IMG/VR virus record: IMGVR_UViG_3300042996_000005 | Location: 1-45,815 of that record | Strand: one strand, 5' to 3' | DNA: 45,815 bases | DNA from: a virus | Shown here: positions 1 to 7,987 of the stretch, in pieces | Layout of the letters: every line of letters begins with the position of its first letter | How positions within the stretch are numbered: the first letter of the stretch is position 1 | Position numbers and translations under genes: made by a program | The notes under the pieces: generated by a model | The model's database searches: none | Seen by the model: only the letters and a program-made list of their open reading frames with translations | Told to the model about the DNA's origin: nothing

Positions 1-2106
1 ATGTGGAAGCGGCGGCTCGGAGCAGTTCTGTTCGGCGCCGTCCTCATCGCCGGACTGATCGCCTTGCGCGCAGCCGACCCCTATCCGGTCGTTGTCGCCC
101 GGGAAACCACGTTCGATGTGTTCCAGCAGGTCCAGCCGCGTCCAGCACCTGCCGATCTGCCCCTGCGTATCATCGACATCGACGAAGCTTCGCTCGCCGA
201 ACTGGGGCAATGGCCTTGGTCGCGTGATATCATGGCACGAATTACCACGCGCTTGACTGAACTCGGCGCCGTAGCTGTTGCCTTCGACGTGCTCTTTGCC
301 GAGCCGGACCGGATAGCCTCCCCAGGCGGGCAACAAGGCAGCCCGGATGAACTGTTTGCCCAAGCGCTTGCACGGGCGCCCAGTATTCTTGTCTTGAGCC
401 GCGCTGTTCTGGGCGCTCCGGCGCCCACGCCCAAAGCCGGCTTTGCCATGACCGGCGCCGATCCCTTGCCGCATCTGCCAAAACTGGACGGTGTGGCCGC
501 GCCACTTCCAACTCTGCTCAGTGCCGCGACCGGCCTCGGCGTTGCCAGCCTGGATCGGGCCGGGGCAGGCATCGCACGGCGCTTGCCTTTGCTGTGGTCC
601 ACCGGAACGGCGCCATTGCCGACCTTGTCGCTCGAGGCCTTGCGCGTCGCACAAAGCGCCTCCACCCTCGTTGTCCTCGGCGACAGCGCCGGCGCCGGTA
701 CCGTCGAGAGTATCCGTGTAGGCGATTTGATGATTCCGACCGGACCTTCAGGCGAAATGTGGCTCTACTATCGACCACTGCCCGACAACGCCTATGTCCC
801 CGCCAAGGACCTCCTCGCCGAAAATTACCTGCAACTGGCGCCGCAACTCGCTGACCATGTCGTCCTTGTCGGCGCCTCGGCCACCGGGCTGCTCGACATC
901 CGCGCTACGCCACTCGGCGAAGCAGTTCCCGGCGTTTCGATCCACTTTCAGGCATTGGAACAGATGCTCACCGGCACGTTCCTGCATCGTGCCGATTGGG
1001 TTGGCGGCCTCGAACTGCTGCTGATCGCTCTCAGCGCTGCGGCAATCGTGCTGGTGATCCTCATCACCGGCCCGATCATCGGCCTTATGTTTTCCCTCAT
1101 GATCGCTTCGATAGCGACTGCCGCAGGCTGGTTTGCGTTCAGCCAATACGGTGTTCTGCTAGATCCAAGCTTCACGCTATTCGCCGCCCTGGTATCCTAT
1201 GCGGCTATGGCTTTCTTCCAGTTTGCCGTCACTAACGCCGACAAGCGCCGCATCCGCCGCGCCTTCGCGCATTACATCGCGCCATCCTTGCTCACGCGCC
1301 TCGAGGCCGATGAAAGCCTGCTCAAGCTGGGCGGAGATGTGCGTGAGGTCACCATCATGTTCTCCGATGTGCGCAATTTCACAGCCCTGAGCGAGCGCAC
1401 CCAACCGGCCGAACTCGTTACCATCCTCAACCGCCTCTTTGCCGCCCTTGGCTCCGCCATTGTCGGTCGCCTTGGCACGATCGACAAATTCATGGGCGAT
1501 GCCGTCATGGCGTTCTGGAACGCCCCGGCCGACGTGCCCCGACATCCATTGATGGCCTGCCAAGCCGCGCTCGACATGCGCCTGGCCCTGCGCCAACTGA
1601 ATGCCAGCCAACCAACGGCCGAGCCTATTTCCATCGGTATCGGCCTTGCGACCGGCCCAGCCCTCGTCGGCAATATGGGCTTCGAGCAGCGCTTCGACTA
1701 TTCCTGCATTGGCGAAACGGTCAATCTCGCCAGCCGCCTGGAAAGCGCCTGCAAGATCGTCGCCTATGATATCCTAATTACCGCCGAAACCCGTGCCGCA
1801 GTTCCCGAACTCGCCTGCCTTCCAGCCGGCCAAGTCCCTCTCAAAGGAGTCAGCGCGCCGGAGCCGATCTACCTGCTCGTCGGCCCTGCAGAAGTGGCTG
1901 CAACGCCAGCATTCACAAAGCTGTCCGCACTGCACGGGGCTCTCCTAACTGCCTTGACGGAGGGAGGGTCCGGCGCTGACGAAATCCTGTCGTGCTTAGG
2001 GTCGGCAAACGAGGTCGATCCCGCACTCAGCGCCTTCTACGCCGCTTGCACCACTAGGCTGCAGGACTTTGCTCCTCTTCCGGTGCGAAGCATCGCTGCA
2101 GCATAG
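1..2106 (+). CDS. CHASE2-domain adenylate/guanylate cyclase (class III)
   Basis: A 701-residue host signalling enzyme predicted to make cyclic nucleotide from NTP at the inner membrane. An N-terminal hydrophobic segment (about 7-22) leads into a CHASE2-type extracytoplasmic sensor (about 30-330), three membrane helices (about 333-352, 357-378, 386-410) and a C-terminal class III cyclase domain (about 445-630). The metal-binding aspartates are visible in FSDVRNF (D456) and DKFMGDAVMAFW (D500), and the catalytic Asn/Arg pair in GETVNLASRLE (N575, R579). The domain order is the usual CHASE2-TM3-cyclase layout and length. The ATG is the first base of the window, so upstream context is missing. 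It is the only complete host gene present. Confidence 0.93.
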   Translation: MWKRRLGAVLFGAVLIAGLIALRAADPYPVVVARETTFDVFQQVQPRPAPADLPLRIIDIDEASLAELGQWPWSRDIMARITTRLTELGAVAVAFDVLFAEPDRIASPGGQQGSPDELFAQALARAPSILVLSRAVLGAPAPTPKAGFAMTGADPLPHLPKLDGVAAPLPTLLSAATGLGVASLDRAGAGIARRLPLLWSTGTAPLPTLSLEALRVAQSASTLVVLGDSAGAGTVESIRVGDLMIPTGPSGEMWLYYRPLPDNAYVPAKDLLAENYLQLAPQLADHVVLVGASATGLLDIRATPLGEAVPGVSIHFQALEQMLTGTFLHRADWVGGLELLLIALSAAAIVLVILITGPIIGLMFSLMIASIATAAGWFAFSQYGVLLDPSFTLFAALVSYAAMAFFQFAVTNADKRRIRRAFAHYIAPSLLTRLEADESLLKLGGDVREVTIMFSDVRNFTALSERTQPAELVTILNRLFAALGSAIVGRLGTIDKFMGDAVMAFWNAPADVPRHPLMACQAALDMRLALRQLNASQPTAEPISIGIGLATGPALVGNMGFEQRFDYSCIGETVNLASRLESACKIVAYDILITAETRAAVPELACLPAGQVPLKGVSAPEPIYLLVGPAEVAATPAFTKLSALHGALLTALTEGGSGADEILSCLGSANEVDPALSAFYAACTTRLQDFAPLPVRSIAAA

Positions 2107-2235
2107 AGGAGGTATCGCAGCGCGCCGGCTCTGTCGTCAGGCGATCCTATGGTCAATCAAAAACGCCGTTTGTCGACAGGGCGCCAAAAATCAGGGTTGC
2201 GCCGAAACTCTGCTTTCTCTATGTCTCCGACCAGT

Positions 2236-2275
2236 CGGGGCGTAGCGCAGCCTGGTAGCGCATTTGTCTGGGGGA
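2236..2275 (+). other. 5' half of tRNA-Pro(GGG); candidate prophage attachment site
   Basis: The bases match the 5' half of a bacterial tRNA-Pro: acceptor strand CGGGGCG, D-arm GCGCAGCCTGGTAGCGC, anticodon-stem strand TTTGT and loop CTGGGGG with anticodon GGG at 2270-2272. After 2275 the expected ACAAA stem strand, T-arm and 3' acceptor strand are absent. The integrase stop codon follows 18 bases later. A tRNA cut in the anticodon arm beside int is typical of an att core. This would be attL, with the 3' half at the unseen right end. Retention of a 5' rather than a 3' half is the less common arrangement. Confidence 0.75.
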
Positions 2276-2293
2276 AATAGTGCCCCAACCCGA

Positions 2294-3217
2294 TTATCCC
2301 TTACTCTTCAGCGAAGTAGAAGCACTGCTGATTGTGCTTGTGTGATTTTCCGTGGCGTTCATCGCGGCGCGCAGATCGTCCGTGGTTACGTGGGCATATT
2401 TCAGCGTGGTTTTCATGTCTTCATGGCCTAACAGGTCTTTGACCAAGCGCAGGTTGCCAGTGGCGCGCAAAAGCCTCGTGGCGCATGTATGACGCAGGTC
2501 ATGGAAATGCAGGTCGATGACCTTTGCATTTGCCACAGCGCGGCGGAAGGTGATCTTGAGCCCTTCCTTCTCGATAGGCAGGCGCGACCCACGCGGCGCG
2601 TGATCGGCTCGCTGTACGATGTAGGTAAACACTGCTTCGTCAGGCTGGGGAATGCGGTCTGTGATAGCTCGCTCGGCGGTCAGCAACGCATGCAGCCCTG
2701 AGCTGATAGGTACGGTGCGTGTTTTACTACCCTTACCCTTGATCCGCATCTGGCGGTTATTCAGATCTACGCTGCGCCAGGTCAGGTCCAAGCACTCTTG
2801 CATGCGACAGCCCGACAGCAGCGCAAAGCGAACGATGGCGTGATAGTCAGGGCGTAGGGCGGCGAACAACGCGGCCTCTTCATCGTCCTGCATTTCCCGC
2901 ACACGTTCTTCCGGCTCCCGAAGCATGTGGCTGCGCCAGTCGATCTGGCGAACATCTACGCCCCATGTCTTGCGAGCCCTGGTCATCACCTTGCGTATGA
3001 CCTCTGTCACCGTCCGGTTGACCGACGCTGGCGCCAAACCCTCCCCACGCCTCTTTGCTACAGCCTTGGCTATGTCGGCATCAGTGATGGCTGACAGCAG
3101 CCTATGCCGCCCTAGCTGGTTTTCTACCCAGCCAAGGTTCACGAGCGTAGTCCCGCTGTTGACGTGATGCTGCCCGACCTCGGAATAATAGAGGGCGGTT
3201 GCATCCCGCACTGTCAT
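2294..3217 (-). CDS. int: Phage tyrosine integrase
   Basis: A 307-residue tyrosine recombinase, predicted to integrate and excise the prophage at the adjacent tRNA-Pro fragment. Residues about 1-95 form a SAM-like core-binding domain. The catalytic domain shows the full set: R138 in SGCR, a lysine in GKGSK (about 162-165), H239 and R242 in HDLRH, H265 in LLGH, and the nucleophile Y274 in KYAHV. The ATG overlaps the stop of the upstream helix-turn-helix gene (ATGA), so the two are probably coupled. It is the last gene of the leftward operon. The short Ser/Thr-rich tail after Y274 is unremarkable. Confidence 0.96.
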   Translation of the reverse strand: MTVRDATALYYSEVGQHHVNSGTTLVNLGWVENQLGRHRLLSAITDADIAKAVAKRRGEGLAPASVNRTVTEVIRKVMTRARKTWGVDVRQIDWRSHMLREPEERVREMQDDEEAALFAALRPDYHAIVRFALLSGCRMQECLDLTWRSVDLNNRQMRIKGKGSKTRTVPISSGLHALLTAERAITDRIPQPDEAVFTYIVQRADHAPRGSRLPIEKEGLKITFRRAVANAKVIDLHFHDLRHTCATRLLRATGNLRLVKDLLGHEDMKTTLKYAHVTTDDLRAAMNATENHTSTISSASTSLKSKG

Positions 3218-3567
3218 TGGCTGGCTTGCTCTCTCTGCTGCAACTTCTGCCTTTTTGCGCTCGGCTCTTTCGATGGCGAGGGCTTCAGGCTTCGACGTTG
3301 CAGTAGTAGCTCCTGAATATCGGTCACCTTTGAACCGGAAATCGTAGCTGTACGTTTTCTGGCCGGGTCTTTTGAAGACGGGGATAATAGCCTCCTACGT
3401 TCGGCTTTGAACGCTTGCACGTCGCTGGGGTCGAACCGGGGCGCAGCGCGTTTCCCGATCCCCACGTCAATGAAGGGCAGATCACCCTTCGCGGTCAACT
3501 TCCGAAGCTGGCGATCTGAGATGCACAGTTCCTCGGCCACCTGGGCTGGTGTGAGCAGAGCTACCAT
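3214..3567 (-). CDS. Excisionase-like helix-turn-helix protein
   Basis: A 117-residue protein starting MVALLTPAQVAEEL. The N-terminal 60 residues read as a MerR/excisionase-type winged helix (HTH_17-like): AEELCISDRQLRKL followed by a wing and a FDPSDVQAFKAERR helix. The C-terminal half is basic and Ser-rich. I placed the start at 3567, where the leftward strand has AGAAGG upstream; the frame is open further upstream, but that part has no protein-like character. It overlaps int by four bases, which with the fold suggests a recombination directionality factor. A general DNA-binding adaptor is the alternative. Confidence 0.72.
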   Translation of the reverse strand: MVALLTPAQVAEELCISDRQLRKLTAKGDLPFIDVGIGKRAAPRFDPSDVQAFKAERRRLLSPSSKDPARKRTATISGSKVTDIQELLLQRRSLKPSPSKEPSAKRQKLQQREQASQ

Positions 3568-3655
3568 GCCCCTTCTCCCTTCCAAGCCGTCCCCAGCCAT
3601 ATAATGGATAGAGATAGTGCTAGTATTGCGATGCGAATTGGCAACGGAGTGCGGG

Positions 3656-3925
3656 TCATGCTGCGTCCTTCCGTTCGGATTGCATGGCCCATTCGGCGCG
3701 AAATCTCCGTAGGTGCCGGTAGACCGTCTTGCGGCTGATACCCAAGGCTTGGGCGCACTCCTCTGGGGAACAGCCAGGATGCGTTTGATAGAAGGACAGG
3801 ACTCGGTTTCTGAAGTTCTGCATTGGCTTCCACCAAATCGGACCCTCACGGCGCTTTGTCTCGGGAAGGTGAAACTCACCATACACTAAGGCGACAACCA
3901 TGCGCTTATCGTCACGGTGTGCCAT
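3656..3925 (-). CDS. Small helix-turn-helix protein
   Basis: An 89-residue protein with a C-terminal helix-turn-helix (about 42-78): CSPEECAQALGISRKTVYRH reads as an HTH_23/HTH_29-type, transposase- or regulator-like fold. The N-terminal 35 residues resemble nothing I know. The start at 3925 has a GGGGGA ribosome site; the longer open frame adds residues without one. It lies between the operon body and the xis/int pair, separated from xis by about 90 bases, so it may regulate integration genes. That role is inference from position. Confidence 0.6.
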   Translation of the reverse strand: MAHRDDKRMVVALVYGEFHLPETKRREGPIWWKPMQNFRNRVLSFYQTHPGCSPEECAQALGISRKTVYRHLRRFRAEWAMQSERKDAA

Positions 3926-3976
3926 GACCATCCCCCATCTGAGGCAGCGCCAGTATTGCAAGACCATGTGGGGAGG

Positions 3977-4204
3977 TCATGGGCGCACCGATAGAGCGGC
4001 GCGAGGGACGACCATGCACAGAAGCTGCGAAATCGCGAACTCCGGCTTTTCCTCCATGACGCTTGAGATGAACGAACCTTTGGCTTCGTCCTCTGACCTT
4101 GCCACTCGATAGCCCTGCATGAGGCTATGTATGCTTTTCCCTGGCTCCGATTTTATTAATGAAGCGGCCAGCACATAGACCTCGGTTTGCTCTGCTTCCT
4201 TCAT
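3977..4204 (-). CDS. Hypothetical small phage protein
   Basis: A 75-residue protein that I do not recognise. It begins MKEAEQTEVYVLAASLIKSE and has a mixed alpha/beta-looking sequence without cysteines clustered for metal binding. Its ATG overlaps the stop of the Lar-like gene by four bases (ATGA), which supports it as a translated member of the leftward early operon. No function can be assigned. Confidence 0.6.
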   Translation of the reverse strand: MKEAEQTEVYVLAASLIKSEPGKSIHSLMQGYRVARSEDEAKGSFISSVMEEKPEFAISQLLCMVVPRAALSVRP

Positions 4205-4758
4205 GGCTTGGCTCCCTGTTGGAGGGTGGCGAATACGAACTCGGGCAGATTAGCTACCGTTGAAAAATAGCTTCCCGCTGACGCATAGCCAGAACCGTCA
4301 TCGCCGGTCGCATGCGCCTCTCTCATCGCTGCTAAATATTGCTCAACTGCACTCTTAGCCGCCTCGGCATACGCCTGGTTCTTGGCCTCTGCGGCTTGGA
4401 GGCGGGTGATGAGATTGGCGATATGGGCTTCGGCCCGGATCATATTGGAGACGAGTAAGTCTGGTGACTTGACCCGAACCGAAATCTCCTCGCCAAACTT
4501 CGCTGCTTCCGACATGCGCAAAAGTTGGGCGGCATCGCTACGCAAGTTTGCAATTACAGCGTCTACCTCCCCCATTGCTTCTAGCGCAGGGATGGGGCGG
4601 GAGTTCCACGCGGCAATGGCTTCGGACTGGCGAGGGGAACTCCCGGTCTCTGCGCCGCAGTGGGCACACTGGCACCAGTATGCTCCTGCGGGCATAGTGT
4701 CGGTTATTTCGGCTTCATCCATGCCGCAAAACGGGCATGGCAATAGCTCCACGCTCAT
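4201..4758 (-). CDS. Lar-like restriction alleviation zinc-ribbon protein
   Basis: A 185-residue protein whose first 55 residues match the Lar family pattern: LLPCPFCG (C8, C11), then CQCAHCG (C29-C34), then the closing AIAAWNSRP. Lar of the Rac prophage modulates type I restriction in E. coli; most phage homologues are named by this zinc ribbon alone. The C-terminal 120 residues are an additional predicted coiled-coil extension (MIRAEAHIANLITRLQAAEAK) and are not part of the short family. It overlaps both neighbours by four bases. The fold is well supported; the anti-restriction role is not. Confidence 0.68.
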   Translation of the reverse strand: MSVELLPCPFCGMDEAEITDTMPAGAYWCQCAHCGAETGSSPRQSEAIAAWNSRPIPALEAMGEVDAVIANLRSDAAQLLRMSEAAKFGEEISVRVKSPDLLVSNMIRAEAHIANLITRLQAAEAKNQAYAEAAKSAVEQYLAAMREAHATGDDGSGYASAGSYFSTVANLPEFVFATLQQGAKP

Positions 4759-4976
4759 CTCTGGCTCTCTTCTGGCTGGGCGGTGATGGCGGGGGTTGTC
4801 TCTACGTGAGTGACGCCATAAACAGCCATGCCGATGGCATCGATGGTCCCAATTTCCCCAGTGAGCAGCAGACCCGCGAGCCGCGATCCAAGCGCTTTGG
4901 TGTCACCCTGCATTTTGTGGAGCATGTCGAACAGCATGACGTCATCCACCTCCAAGGTGATCTGATACTTGCTCAT
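4755..4976 (-). CDS. Hypothetical small phage protein
   Basis: A 73-residue acidic protein of unknown function. It opens with a probable beta strand (SKYQITLEVDDV), followed by helices rich in Leu/Gly. The ATG overlaps the stop of the upstream gene (ATGA) and its stop overlaps the start of the Lar-like gene, so it is embedded in the translationally coupled run 4201-6150. Confidence 0.58.
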   Translation of the reverse strand: MSKYQITLEVDDVMLFDMLHKMQGDTKALGSRLAGLLLTGEIGTIDAIGMAVYGVTHVETTPAITAQPEESQR

Positions 4977-5701
4977 ATTGTCTCGCTCCTATTAGTGCTG
5001 AGAGCGGCGTTGAGGGCGCGGCGCATGTCGTTGGAATAGTCTTCATCCTCGGGCGGCATCATGGGGTGAAACCAAGCCTTCAAGGCTCGCTCCACGGCTT
5101 CATTGCTAACCGCTTCGGGCTTCGGGGCTGGTTGGGAGGCGCCAACGTGGAGTGGCAGCGGTTGCCAGTGTGTTGGCTCAAACGGCAGTTCGGTCATGCC
5201 GCCTTCGCTACCCAGAACGCGCCACACACCAGTCACATCGAGAAAGGCCGCAAGGGGGCCATAGATGTACTTGTCGGGCGTCCTGCTCACCAGTACACCG
5301 AAGTGATCCGAGTGAGTTTCAATTGGTCGCCAAGCCACCGCCTCTGCTATCGGCTCTGGCGCGGGGGATGAGAGGGCATGAGACTGCGCGGCAGCTTGGG
5401 CGTCTTCCTTGGATGAATACCAGCCGGGAAGGTCGGTCCCATTCCAGCGAAGCTGCCAAACGGCATCGCTCAACCGGCACACCGAATAGAGATTGCCCGC
5501 TGCTGATCTAGCTTCGCTGCCCTGCCACTCCAGCGCCTTCACCTCTCCCTGAATTGGAGAGCGCAGGGATTGGAGGGCGATGAGGGCTTGCCGAACGTCT
5601 GACAAGTCCTTTCCGGTGAGCACTGCCGCGCCGATTGGCAACTGCAATGCCGCGAGCATCTCACTCAGCCGTGCATCACTGACCGCCTCTATGCTGTTCA
5701 T
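4973..5701 (-). CDS. DUF551-like phage protein
   Basis: A 242-residue protein starting MNSIEAVSDARLSEMLAAL. A central segment carries the DUF551-type signature: AWRPIETHSDHFGVLVS, then a variable loop, then PTHWQPLPL. DUF551 proteins are common small early phage proteins without a known activity. An N-terminal helical region (1-60) and a C-terminal helical tail (200-242) flank it. I placed the start at 5701, overlapping the upstream stop (ATGA), with GGAG nine bases upstream. A second gene with the same W-P-L signature lies at the right edge (45552-45815). Confidence 0.62.
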   Translation of the reverse strand: MNSIEAVSDARLSEMLAALQLPIGAAVLTGKDLSDVRQALIALQSLRSPIQGEVKALEWQGSEARSAAGNLYSVCRLSDAVWQLRWNGTDLPGWYSSKEDAQAAAQSHALSSPAPEPIAEAVAWRPIETHSDHFGVLVSRTPDKYIYGPLAAFLDVTGVWRVLGSEGGMTELPFEPTHWQPLPLHVGASQPAPKPEAVSNEAVERALKAWFHPMMPPEDEDYSNDMRRALNAALSTNRSETI

Positions 5702-6123
5702 GGGGTAAGCTCCGAAATGAGGGTGGGTGCGGAGGGGTTCGCAACGGGCTCGCACCACTCAGAAAGCGCCCACGCGACGGTTTCTTCCTTATGTTCGTGT
5801 TGCGGATCGAAGCTGGTCATCCAAGCTCTTATCGCCGTCATCGCTGCTGCGTGGTCGATGCCACTTTTGAGCTTTAGGCCATGGTCAGCAAGCTTGCCTC
5901 CCCGGAAGAAAAGGTCGCTGAAAGCATCCTTGAATTTATGCTCAACCGTAGGGATCGACTTGCGCTCGGGGTAGTCCTTGATACGAGCACCAAAGACTGC
6001 CGCAATGCCGTCGAACTCGGGAACTTTGAAATTCCCAAGCATCAAAGGGCCGAACGTTGAGCGCCGCTGTTCCAGTGTCGGGTGAGCAATATGACGAGCG
6101 CGAGATTTCTTGTTCTTAGCCAT
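5698..6123 (-). CDS. Hypothetical phage protein
   Basis: A 141-residue protein starting with a basic segment (MAKNKKSRARHIAHPTLEQR). The rest appears helical and ends with an AWALSEWCEP stretch. I do not recognise the family. I chose the start at 6123 because GAGGG lies about ten bases upstream; alternative starts at 6147-6150 have no ribosome site. It is coupled to the DUF551-like gene by an ATGA overlap. Confidence 0.58.
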   Translation of the reverse strand: MAKNKKSRARHIAHPTLEQRRSTFGPLMLGNFKVPEFDGIAAVFGARIKDYPERKSIPTVEHKFKDAFSDLFFRGGKLADHGLKLKSGIDHAAAMTAIRAWMTSFDPQHEHKEETVAWALSEWCEPVANPSAPTLISELTP

Positions 6124-6168
6124 TGTCCAGCAGCCCTCGTAGCGCATCAACTGATAAAGGGGTGGGGG

Positions 6169-6648
6169 TCATTGAACCGTCTCCGATTTGGCTTTTGCCT
6201 TGCGGGACTTGCCCCAAGGATCGATTGGCTGGGGAATGGGGCGGCTTGCTGAGGGGCCGAAGCCGCGCGAATGCATTGGCCTGGATGGCTGGCGCTCAGA
6301 CTTCGGTTTGGACTGCTTTGGTTGGGCTGGCGCGTCCAACTTGAGGCGCAAAATCTTCTGCTCAATGCGGCGTCGGATAGTGCGTTGGAGCGCCCGGAAG
6401 GCATAGAACAGCCAGTCCCGTTCGCTTAGGACCACACTGCGGCCATCCATTGCGTCGTGGCAGGCCATGCAACCATCGCCGGTCGATGTGTCATCTGCCT
6501 TCTTTGCCATGGCGAACGTCTCGTCGTGCAGGTGGCAGGAGACTGTTGGCCCACCGGTGCACACGTTCGGGATGGCAAAAACGCAGGTCTGCCCCTTGCT
6601 CCCGTCCAAATACTCGCGGCTGCGAATTGGTTCGCGGCGTTGGCTCAT
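6169..6648 (-). CDS. DUF1364-family (HNH-like) phage nuclease-domain protein
   Basis: A 159-residue protein with the DUF1364 pattern: CVFAIPNVC (C22, C30), SCHLH (C38, H39), and the diagnostic DGCMACHDAMDGR (C60, C63, H64, D69). Annotation pipelines call this a nuclease-domain protein because the Cys/His set resembles a treble-clef HNH fold. The family is frequent among lambdoid early genes, where a role in DNA recombination or processing is assumed. The C-terminal 60 residues are basic and proline-rich (PAQPKQSKPKSERQPSRP), plausibly for DNA contact. The start overlaps the upstream stop by four bases. Confidence 0.8.
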   Translation of the reverse strand: MSQRREPIRSREYLDGSKGQTCVFAIPNVCTGGPTVSCHLHDETFAMAKKADDTSTGDGCMACHDAMDGRSVVLSERDWLFYAFRALQRTIRRRIEQKILRLKLDAPAQPKQSKPKSERQPSRPMHSRGFGPSASRPIPQPIDPWGKSRKAKAKSETVQ

Positions 6649-6842
6649 GACGCCACCGCATGATAGGCAGGACCATCGTCGGTCATTTCAGCAACAGCAC
6701 AGCGCTTGCGCACTAGCCCATCTAGGATGGCTTTCACCTGCTTGCCAGCGTCCGTTTGGGCTTGGTCCCCTGGGCAGTAAGGTCCGTTCTTGGCCAGCCA
6801 TCTGATTGCATTGGTTTCGACAAAAGAGAGCTTACGCATCAT
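6645..6842 (-). CDS. Hypothetical small phage protein, possible winged helix
   Basis: A 65-residue protein starting MMRKLSFVETNAIRWLAKNG. The arrangement of two helices and a VKAILDGLVRKRC segment ending in a short strand could be a minimal winged helix, but no family match is evident to me. It overlaps genes on both sides (ATGA at 6839-6842), supporting expression within the leftward operon. Confidence 0.55.
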   Translation of the reverse strand: MMRKLSFVETNAIRWLAKNGPYCPGDQAQTDAGKQVKAILDGLVRKRCAVAEMTDDGPAYHAVAS

Positions 6843-7243
6843 GCCGCATCCTTCAGCCAGAAATCATAGTCGGCTTTGAGGGCGAGGAACTTGCGGGCCG
6901 CTTCGTCGTCATGGTCTAGAAACCGACGTGACTCCACAGCGCAATAATCACGGATGTACTGTGCTGCCTCGTCTGCAGTCTTTACGCCTGCGAACTGATG
7001 AAACGCGACCTCACCAGCCATGATGCCAGCCATCTGAGCGTTCTTGCCGCCCTTAACCTCGGCAGCGGCTTCCTTGAGCAAGGCAACCGCGACCCAGCGC
7101 TCAACCTTGGGGTTGGGAGCGCCTAGCAACTGCATCGCCGCTTCCATTTGCTCAATCGGCCCTTCAAGAACAATTTGAAAGCAGCCGCGCGTCTTGACGG
7201 TTTTAATGTCGGAGTAGGTGAGGGCGAGGATGTCTTTGGACAT
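6839..7243 (-). CDS. Hypothetical phage protein
   Basis: A 134-residue protein starting MSKDILALTYSDIKTVKTRG. The N-terminal 45 residues look like a beta-rich segment (CFQIVLEGPIEQMEAAMQLLG); the remainder is helical (FHQFAGVKTADEAAQYIRDY). Proteins of this appearance sit near phage recombination genes, but I cannot name the family. The start at 7243 follows a GGGAG ribosome site that directly abuts a perfect nine-base-pair hairpin (7255-7282). Confidence 0.6.
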   Translation of the reverse strand: MSKDILALTYSDIKTVKTRGCFQIVLEGPIEQMEAAMQLLGAPNPKVERWVAVALLKEAAAEVKGGKNAQMAGIMAGEVAFHQFAGVKTADEAAQYIRDYCAVESRRFLDHDDEAARKFLALKADYDFWLKDAA

Positions 7244-7254
7244 TTGAAGCTCCC

Positions 7255-7282
7255 GCCCCATGCTGTTTGACGAGCATGGGGC
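7255..7282 (-). promoter_or_regulatory. Perfect hairpin abutting a ribosome binding site
   Basis: GCCCCATGC (7255-7263) and GCATGGGGC (7274-7282) form a perfect nine-pair stem with a ten-base loop. In the leftward transcript the hairpin ends immediately before GGGAGCTTCAA-ATG of the gene at 7243. No T-run follows, so it is not an intrinsic terminator. A translation-control element, processing site or transcript stabiliser are the open possibilities. Confidence 0.6.
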
Positions 7283-7297
7283 CTGCGCTGGTTAAGG

Positions 7298-7987
7298 TTA
7301 TGCTCTGAGGTATTCGGCAGGGCTTCGTTCGCCCCCGAATGGTATGTCTTTGTCGAGTGCATCGAAGTTAGGTGGCACGTCGGGCTTGGTGAGTTCAGCC
7401 TTGCGGGCGTCCTTGGCCGCTATCAGATCTTCTGCCTCTTGCTTCGTCAGAGACTTGTCTGCCTTGGCAATCAGGAACGCGTCCTGTAGTTGCTCCAGCG
7501 TTTTCGCCTTGATGATCGTCTGGCGGTGTCGCTCGGCGCGCCCTTGGTTCTCGACTTCGCGGCGTCCAGCTTCGCTGCGCTGATCGGTTGTGCGCTGCTC
7601 TGGCTGCTTAAAATCGTCAGCCTCATCCTCGGAATAAACGAGCCCACCAATCCCGCTGAGCTTTAGAACAACGCGGTCCTTTGCCCGTTTCTCAGCCATA
7701 GCCCACGGATAGGCGTTCTTGTTGTTCTTCGGGCTTGCCTCGCCAGTCGCCCACTCAGTTCGGTCGCCCATGGTCCCGGCAACGATCATTGCAGCGATGC
7801 CATCAGCGCCATTCGCTTCAACGATCTGCGGCATGGACCAAACGATGTTCGCCTTGACGGCGACGATCTCCAGAGCGGCATGCTTGGCGACCCATGTGCC
7901 TTTCTTCTGTGGCAGTTCCCAGAAGTCAGTCGCCGCCAAATCGTACTTGTCGCGGATCGCCTCAATGCGAGGATCTAACTTGCTCAT
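7298..7987 (-). CDS. Probable phage single-strand annealing/recombination protein
   Basis: A 229-residue protein whose residues about 60-115 contain GDRTEWATGEASP followed by NAYPWAMAEKRAKDRVVLKL, the segment pattern seen in Erf/Rad52-like single-strand annealing proteins of phages. Such proteins pair complementary strands during phage recombination. The C-terminal half (about 125-229) is charged and helical and looks like a flexible tail. It overlaps the Gp157-like gene by four bases and sits with nuclease-type genes, as recombination modules do. The family assignment is by motif recognition only. Confidence 0.55.
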   Translation of the reverse strand: MSKLDPRIEAIRDKYDLAATDFWELPQKKGTWVAKHAALEIVAVKANIVWSMPQIVEANGADGIAAMIVAGTMGDRTEWATGEASPKNNKNAYPWAMAEKRAKDRVVLKLSGIGGLVYSEDEADDFKQPEQRTTDQRSEAGRREVENQGRAERHRQTIIKAKTLEQLQDAFLIAKADKSLTKQEAEDLIAAKDARKAELTKPDVPPNFDALDKDIPFGGERSPAEYLRA

